Shown in pieces: positions 23,301 to 29,721 of a DNA stretch of 64,000 nucleotides. Origin of the DNA: Leishmania mexicana MHOM/GT/2001/U1103 (lineage: Eukaryota; Euglenozoa; Kinetoplastea; Trypanosomatida; Trypanosomatidae); NCBI RefSeq assembly GCF_000234665.1, contig NC_018326.1, forward strand, positions 434,001 through 498,000. Direction: 5' to 3'. Each line of letters begins with the position of its first letter. The first letter of the stretch is position 1. A model generated the notes under the pieces. It saw only the letters and a program-made list of their open reading frames with translations. It was not told where the DNA came from and did no database searches. The translations under genes were made by a program, and so were the position numbers.

Positions 23301-25330
23301 ACAGAAGCGCGGCAAAGTCCTCCACGACAGCCACAGCGGCAGAGGCCTCATCTAAGGTGCTCCCCATCAATCTCATAGAGGCCTCCGTGGTCGTGGTCTA
23401 CGAGGCTCCGCCAGGCATGCAGTCATCTCTCCTGCAAACCTACGGTGAGTATCCCGCGGTCGGGGCGGCAGCCCTCGACGGCACCGGGGCATCCTCGGTC
23501 GTTCCAAGCGCTGGGGCCGCCGCCGCGAGCAGCAACACCTCCCTTCAGCGCCTCTACCTGGCCGCAGCATGGCTGCACTCCGTCATCGCCGAACGCATCC
23601 TCTACAAGCCCCTCGGCTGGAGCGAGGCGTACGAGTACACGGAGGTGGAGTATCAGCGTGTCGTACAAGCGGTGCAGGCATGGAGCTCGGCCGCACCAGC
23701 AGCAGCAGCAGCAGCGACAGCGTCGAGCAGCAATGCCGGCACACTAAAGGTCTCCTGGGACGCCCTGCACACCATCGTCGCAACTACCGTCTACGGCGGC
23801 AAAGTGAGCAACATCTTCGACCAGCACCTCCTCAACGTCTTCTGCCGCCGGGTGCTTCGTCCAGAGATGCTGCAAGACGCCGCTCAGTTCGTCTCTGAGG
23901 CGGCGGCTGCCGGCGCGCCACCGCCACCCATTCGCGGACGCTCGCGCGCGGAGCTGCTTCAGTGGATTCACGCGCTTCCCGGCGGCAGCAGCCATCCGGC
24001 ATGGTTGGCGCTGCCGATCGGCGCGGACCGCATGACGCGCGCGCGCAGCGCCATCGAAGTGGTGGAACGCCTGTCCCTCGTGCAGAGTACCCTGGATGAC
24101 GAGCTCACATTCACCGACATCGACAGCGACGCACGGGCCGCGGCAGGCGGCACGGGTTCCACGTCGCTCAAGAGCGACGCGCTCCGGGCTACACGGTGGG
24201 CAGCCAAGGTGCAGTCCTACTGCGCTGCCTGGTACCCCATCCTGCGCGATGCGCTGAGAAAACTGGAGAAGCACCCCTTTGTCCTACAAGCCGTCGCGCT
24301 GCATGAGCAGGAGACTGTTGAGCGTGCCAGCGCCGCCGACGTCAGTGCAGCTAATGAAGGGAGAGTGAACCTCAGCGGGGCCAGTCATCCCGGTGGTGTG
24401 GCGGCGCCGCTTGTGCTTGCGATGCAGCGAGAGGTGGTGGCTGCGGTGGAGCTCGTGCGGCACCTTCTCACGTGCGTGCGCGAGCTACGCGAGGTGGTGA
24501 TGGAGGAGCGGACGCCAAGCTCCGTGCACCGCAGCCTCGTGGAGGAGCTTATGAAAGACCATGTCCCAGACGTGTGGGCCGCGCACCTACGTGGAGTTCA
24601 TGGCTCGGCTGCCCATTCCCTGTTCGTCGGTCTCTGGATCGCCGACGTGCAACAGCGTGTCGAACATCTTCTTGAGCTGGCAACGGCCGCGCACGGCGGG
24701 CAGCTGGCGAAGACGCCGGTGCGTCTCGGCGCACTCTTCTCTCCTGGCGCGTTCTTGACCGCCTTCAAGCAGCACTGTGCGCGGGCGGAGCAGGTGCCTC
24801 TAGAGCAGCTGGTGCCGCAGGTTGAGGTGGCCGCAGCCACCGCTGTCAGCGCAGGAGGGGCGCTCCGCACGGCATCCTCCGCCTTGTCGACCACGGGTAT
24901 CCCTGCTGCGCCCGCAACCGCGGCAGCCAGCCTTGCGCCGCGGCGGGAGAATGAGATGGTCTTCACCGGGCTTACACTGCACTCGGCACAGGTAGGTGTT
25001 GCTGGCAAGTGCACGCTGAGCAGCGCCACGGTCAGCGGTGGTGCTGCTCCCGCGCTCTCTTCCGCCGTCGTGCTGCGCTGGAGGTGGGTAAGGAGCACCG
25101 ACAGCATCGCCACGACAACGGCATTGACAGCGCGCCTCGAACGGCAGACGGAGCAGCAGCAGAGCATCCTCCTTCCCTTCTACACAACGGAGAACCGTGA
25201 GGCACTGTTGGAGGTGCTGGAGCTGCCCAAGGCCCCGAATAGTGGCATCGCCAGCGGTGACAGCGATGCCGGCGTCCATGCGTGGTACGAGCGGGGTGTG
25301 TGTGTAGCCGCGTGGTCGGCATCTGAGTAG
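8318..25330 (+). CDS. DYNC1H1: Cytoplasmic dynein 1 heavy chain
   Basis: Motor subunit of the cytoplasmic dynein 1 complex, which uses ATP to move cargo toward microtubule minus ends. The first ATG of the frame at 8318 gives 5670 residues; the upstream in-frame TTG was ignored. Order: tail and linker to about residue 2400; AAA1 with GPAGTGKT at 2451 and a [11 protein letters not shown] Walker B; AAA2 P-loop GPSGTGKT at 2753; AAA3 GPPGSGKT at 3290 with [11 protein letters not shown]4 GSSGVGKT at 3636 with FLFDESD; coiled-coil stalk about 3966-4265 with the microtubule-binding tip near 4071-4158; then AAA5, AAA6 (LLKNVHLA) and the C-terminal domain. AAA1 ([15 protein letters not shown]) and AAA2 ([20 protein letters not shown]) match dynein 1, not IFT dynein 2, which has an extra KGYGG-type insertion after MNP. 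It is about 1000 residues longer than animal homologues because of Gly/Ala/Ser-rich insertions in AAA2-AAA3, AAA4 and AAA6 and a longer tail. No frameshift or lost ATP-site residue was seen. Confidence 0.96.
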   Translation: [5670 protein letters not shown]

Positions 25331-26311
25331 AGCGCCATGGCGGCCATGTCGGGTGGACGGCAAACGTCTTAGTCGGCGTTGGTGTGAGTGCGTGTGCGCC
25401 TCAGCCCCGCGCTGGCAACGTCGAGTTGGATGCGACAATGAAAAAGAAGGGGGGTAAGCACGCCGGCAAAATACTTACATCTTGTGGAACAGGACAACGG
25501 CAACTGTGATGGGCGGTCACGGCCGTACAGTAAAGCAATGCTGGGGCGAAGCGAAATGGGGGGCGTTGTGTCCATAGCAGGCGGCAGCGCCGCGTTCCCC
25601 CACTCATCTACCCCACACACATACACATGCACACATCATTTTCCCTTCGGTTGGTGCCTCCCCATGGCGCACGCCGCATCGATATGAAAATGAACACAAC
25701 AAAGTAAGTGGCAAGACGCATAAGTGGCGGCGTGCCGTCGTACCGCGCTGCAGTCCTGTAGAACCTCATCGTTGGCGTCACCTGTGCACGCGACCGGCGT
25801 CGGCACGTGCAGGTAAGGGGGCTTGCCTGCATGCTTGCTTGCTTGTTGTTCTTACGCGTGCTCTTCTCCATCATGTCACCTACGTCTCGCATCTCGTTTA
25901 TTCGGCTGTTCAGACATATGCATGCATGCATGCATGCAGGCAGGCATATGTGTGTGTGTGTGTGTGTGTACGTGCACGTGTCCGGCCATGACCGTGTAGT
26001 GGTCTCCGTTGTCCTCTCAGCGGTGTATAAGCGTGCTTCGGCCACCGCGGTGCACGACGCAAAATGGGCAGCAGAGAGACGGGCTGGCGTACACGGAGAC
26101 GCATCGCCGACTTTCCTGTTGTCAGCGCCATCTAACAGTAGGGTCAAGGTTACGCCTCCGTCTATCTCGCCGAGGCCGCCGAGAGCGCGAGGTTGTTCTC
26201 CTGCTGCGCCCCCTGCCGTAACGATCTCCCGGGCACGGCAGCGGCTGTCTTCACACTACCCACGCTCCACTTTTCTCCGGCCACTCTCCCCCCTCCCCTT
26301 CCCCTTCTCGG
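25331..26311 (+). other. Intergenic region
   Basis: About 1 kb with no supportable gene. It holds a TGCA/GGCA-type repeat followed by a TG run at about 25918-25968. A strong pyrimidine tract runs up to the next gene (about 26249-26309). No AG falls between that tract and the ATG at 26312, which matters for the start choice of the next gene. Confidence 0.65.
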
Positions 26312-27766
26312 ATGTCCCACCGTCTCGCTGATGCGAGGAGCATCCGACGGTACATCGGCATGAACTCTTCCTTCGCCATTCGGCATTATCACATTGCCAG
26401 CCAGCCGGTGCAGGCACCGCCGCCAGGGTGCATGATCCTGACCGTGGTCGGCTCCGGCGTCTCTACTGGTGTACCGGTCATTGGGCACCTGGGACTCGGC
26501 TGCGCATGCGAGCACGCCGTCGCTGACCCAAGCGGGCCCAACTGTCGCAACAACATCAGCCTCCTCATCACGCTTCCCCGCCGCGACCTTCCTGACTTGC
26601 CAGTGACGCGAACGGAGTCGACGACGACGCCGACGGCAGACACAAGGAATTCCGAGAATAATGGCGGAAATGATAGCGGCGGTGACGCTGCCGGTGCTGT
26701 ATCGACAACTGCGCTCCGCCCGTCACACTCATGCTTCGCAGCGGAGCGCGCCAGTAACTACATTGGCACAAAGCCTGTTGCACACATTCTCGTTGACTGC
26801 GGCAAGACGTTCCGTGACGCGTACTTCAAGGTAATGATCCGGTGCAACATCCGCACCGTGGACACGCTGCTGCTGACGCACGGGCATGCGGACGCGGTGG
26901 CCGGGCTCGACGACCTTCGTGATCTGCAAGCGATGCACATGGTCTCCACTGGGGACTGGGTGGTCGACAGTTTTGTGCCCACCTACCTCTCCCCCAGCAC
27001 GCTGAAGACGCTGGAAAAGTCGGTCGACTACATTGTTCGAAACAGCGTGAAGAGCGGGCACGCAATGTCGACGCCATCGGAGCACGCTGCTCAGCTTGCC
27101 GAGCGCCTGCAGCAACGCGAAGCACAGGCGGTGACTAACGGCATGGTGCACAAGGAGGGCGGCTGGCACAATATTGGCATCCGCCGCAGCACAGCGCTAG
27201 ACCTCTTCTGCATGGATGAAGAGCGGCCACTGAGAATGCATCTCCCCATCACCGCCACCGCGGCGACGGCGGGCGGCACCGACGCGGCGAGTGATCTGCC
27301 CTTCTACTCCTTCCCAGTGGAGCACGGAAAGGGCTACATCTCCATGGCGTGGGTGTTCGGCCGTGGCACCGCCTTCAAGAGCCAGCAAGCACCGCAGCAG
27401 GGGCCGCAGCAGCGGGAGGGGAGCTGCGTCGTGTACATCTCAGACGTGAGCCACATCCCGGCGACCTCGATGGCGTTCCTGCAAGACCTCGTGAAGATCG
27501 ATGTCCTCTTCGTGGACTGCCTCTCCCCAAGTGGGCGCGTGAGTCCCGTCCACTACTGCGAGGATGGCATGATGGCTCTGGTAGTGGCCCTGAAGCCTCG
27601 ACACGTCTTTGGTGTTGGCATGCACTGTGCGCTGGAGCACTCCAAGTGGACGGGGGAGCTTCAGAAAGCCTTGGACAGTCACGTCGCCGCCGGTCGTCTG
27701 CGGGCAGGCGAGGTGCAGTGTGTTGAGCTTAGCTATGATGGCATGCAGGTGTTACTGCCGCAGTGA
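26312..27766 (+). CDS. Metallo-beta-lactamase-fold hydrolase, PhnP-like family, copy 1
   Basis: A 484-residue putative metal-dependent hydrolase; substrate unknown. The family core starts near residue 41 with MILTVVGSGVSTGVPVIGH, then a Cys/Asn-rich loop (DPSGPNCRNN), LVDCGKTFRDAY, and the metal motif THGHADA (H190, H192, D194). The last position of the classical HxHxDH motif is Ala, as I recall for the related fungal and plant hydrolases. Further ligands are the His of FPVEHG, the Asp of YISDVSH and the GMHCALEH block (His438). A Gln-rich insertion lies between the VEHG and ISDVSH motifs. The pyrimidine tract runs right up to the ATG at 26312 and the first following AGs are at 26336-26340. 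If those are the spliced-leader sites, translation starts at the in-frame ATG 26360 and the protein has 468 residues. It forms a tandem pair with the next gene and shares a perfectly identical DNA tract with it. Confidence 0.85.
   Translation: MSHRLADARSIRRYIGMNSSFAIRHYHIASQPVQAPPPGCMILTVVGSGVSTGVPVIGHLGLGCACEHAVADPSGPNCRNNISLLITLPRRDLPDLPVTRTESTTTPTADTRNSENNGGNDSGGDAAGAVSTTALRPSHSCFAAERASNYIGTKPVAHILVDCGKTFRDAYFKVMIRCNIRTVDTLLLTHGHADAVAGLDDLRDLQAMHMVSTGDWVVDSFVPTYLSPSTLKTLEKSVDYIVRNSVKSGHAMSTPSEHAAQLAERLQQREAQAVTNGMVHKEGGWHNIGIRRSTALDLFCMDEERPLRMHLPITATAATAGGTDAASDLPFYSFPVEHGKGYISMAWVFGRGTAFKSQQAPQQGPQQREGSCVVYISDVSHIPATSMAFLQDLVKIDVLFVDCLSPSGRVSPVHYCEDGMMALVVALKPRHVFGVGMHCALEHSKWTGELQKALDSHVAAGRLRAGEVQCVELSYDGMQVLLPQ
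27277..27508 (+). repeat. 232-bp tract identical to 29160-29391 (copy 1)
   Basis: Base-by-base comparison shows no difference over 232 bp at a constant offset of 1883. The first mismatches are at 27276 and 27509, and the flanks are strongly diverged. The tract encodes the VEHG and ISDVSH metal-site segments and the Gln-rich insertion. It is best explained by gene conversion between the tandem hydrolase genes. Confidence 0.95.
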
Positions 27767-28431
27767 CGGGAAGAGAGGAGGAACGGGGAGCACCACACCT
27801 CTCTGCACGCACATGGACTTCTCTCCCCGCCCGCCCGCCCACGCCCGTGCCCGCCTCCCATGTACTCTCCAGCTGCAGCGTATATGTGTATATCATCCGG
27901 CATGCAATTTTCTTTCCATGTCACTTTCAGCCAGACATACAGAGAGAGAGCATCTGTGTGTGTGTGTGTGTGTAGGGGGGAGCGTCGAGAGTGCTCTGCC
28001 TTGCTGTGCGGGGACCCTCCCCCTAGCTTGCCTCCACGGATCCTCGCACCCTGGGCTGATGCAACCCCCTGCACGCCGACGTGCGTGTCCTACTCCCTGG
28101 CAGAGCCCGGTGTGCGTGAAGCCCCGACCCCCTCTCCTCCCCTTTTGCCGACGTGACGGCCATACACGCCACCCCCTACCCCTCCCCGTCCACCACCCCT
28201 CCCGAGACCACGGTTCTTCAACCCTCCGTCCCAGCCCTCGGCCCGCACACCCCATCATCCCACCAACGCACTCTCAGCATCAGCAAGGAAACGCGTTAGC
28301 GGCGCCACTACTATTGAAGGAGAGCGCTCAAGGAGGTGAGAGTGAGAGGATGCCTGACATAGCATCTCGCCCATTCCAGTGCTCACCCCCATCTTCCCCC
28401 CTCCACACACACACACACGCGTGGTGAAACG
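27767..28431 (+). other. Intergenic region between the tandem hydrolase genes
   Basis: About 665 bp without a gene. Contains an AG/TG run at about 27941-27973 and long C-rich patches (28120-28260, 28380-28405). An AG at 28378-28379 is a possible acceptor for the second hydrolase. I saw no similarity to the DNA flanking the first copy, so only the inside of the genes has been homogenised. Confidence 0.6.
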
Positions 28432-29721
28432 ATGACGGCGCTGAGGCGCATGCGACTTACCTTCGTTGGAACCGGCGTGTCGAGTGCGATTCCGGTTATC
28501 GGCCATCTCACGACCGACTGCGCGTGCCGCGACGCCATCGCGAACCCAAGTGGCCCGAACCGCCGCAATAACGTATCGCTGCTCATCTCCCTGCCTTTCT
28601 CAGATGGCAAGTCGGGTGTGGAGTGGCATCACGTGCTGATTGATTGTGGTAAAACATTCCGTAGTGCCTACATGCGCGTGCTGGCACCTATGCGGGTGCA
28701 GTACGTGGATGCACTCCTCATCACGCACGGGCATGCAGACGCCATGCACTGCGTGGAAGAGTTGTGTGGCATGCAGGCCGAAGCAGCCGCGCGCTATACG
28801 CAGTCGGCATCAACGTCGTCGTCGTCGAGCGCAGCCAGAACCCTCGCCCCTGCCGTCATTCCCCGCACCCTTCGGCGAGTCCCGACGTTCGTCACTGCGC
28901 CGACCCTGGACCAGATCGCAATGGTCTCACCGGAGCTTGTCACGCGGAGCTTCCACGTTGGCGCGGCCCCGACAACGGGGATGGCGTATCATAGCGCGCT
29001 TGCCGCAACGGCCGACACGATCGCCAGGTCTTCCTCCTCCGCTGAGGCGCTGTCGACGGTGATGGATATCTTCTACATGGATGACAAGAAGCCGCAGCGC
29101 ATGCACGTACCCTTCGGGCCTCTGAGCCCTGCAGCATCAACCCCACGAGGCGTCCATGACACCGACGCGGCGAGTGATCTGCCCTTCTACTCCTTCCCAG
29201 TGGAGCACGGAAAGGGCTACATCTCCATGGCGTGGGTGTTCGGCCGTGGCACCGCCTTCAAGAGCCAGCAAGCACCGCAGCAGGGGCCGCAGCAGCGGGA
29301 GGGGAGCTGCGTCGTGTACATCTCAGACGTGAGCCACATCCCGGCGACCTCGATGGCGTTCCTGCAAGACCTCGTGAAGATCGATGTCCTCGTACTGGAC
29401 CTGCTCGCCGAGCACGGGGCACCGTCGGCGTCGCACTACTGCGCAGATGAAGCTATCCCTCTCGTCGTGGCACTCGCGCCACGGCGCACGTACTTCGTTG
29501 GCATGTTCTGCAGCCTCGAGCACCACCGCACAAACAAGGCACTTGCGCGAGAGCTGGCCGAGCTCAAGGGGCGATACCGAGATGAACTCGAGGTCGACGT
29601 GCCGGCGTCGTCGGTTCCCGTCGTCATGGATGCTGACAGGGAGAAGAAGCTTGCATTCGTGAACCAGGTTCGCTCCATGGAACTGGCGTATGATGGCCAG
29701 GAGCTCGACATGGATGCGTGA
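28432..29721 (+). CDS. Metallo-beta-lactamase-fold hydrolase, PhnP-like family, copy 2
   Basis: 429-residue paralogue of the preceding gene. It starts close to the family core (MRLTFVGTGVSSAIPVIGH) without the long N-terminal extension. It keeps DPSGPNRRNN-like loop residues (here NPSGPNRRNN), LIDCGKTFRSAY and THGHADA (H99, H101, D103). The middle diverges strongly from copy 1, with a Ser-rich insertion after the metal motif, and then a block becomes identical down to the DNA. Near the C-terminus the GMHC of copy 1 reads GMFC here (Phe359), so one conserved His is lost while the following LEH is kept. It ends with a charged tail absent from copy 1. The fold is fairly certain; activity and substrate are unknown, and the His-to-Phe change raises the possibility of altered metal binding. 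Confidence 0.85.
   Translation: MTALRRMRLTFVGTGVSSAIPVIGHLTTDCACRDAIANPSGPNRRNNVSLLISLPFSDGKSGVEWHHVLIDCGKTFRSAYMRVLAPMRVQYVDALLITHGHADAMHCVEELCGMQAEAAARYTQSASTSSSSSAARTLAPAVIPRTLRRVPTFVTAPTLDQIAMVSPELVTRSFHVGAAPTTGMAYHSALAATADTIARSSSSAEALSTVMDIFYMDDKKPQRMHVPFGPLSPAASTPRGVHDTDAASDLPFYSFPVEHGKGYISMAWVFGRGTAFKSQQAPQQGPQQREGSCVVYISDVSHIPATSMAFLQDLVKIDVLVLDLLAEHGAPSASHYCADEAIPLVVALAPRRTYFVGMFCSLEHHRTNKALARELAELKGRYRDELEVDVPASSVPVVMDADREKKLAFVNQVRSMELAYDGQELDMDA
29160..29391 (+). repeat. 232-bp tract identical to 27277-27508 (copy 2)
   Basis: Partner of the tract in the first hydrolase gene. The boundaries are abrupt: 29159 and 29392 are the first mismatches on either side. Confidence 0.95.
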
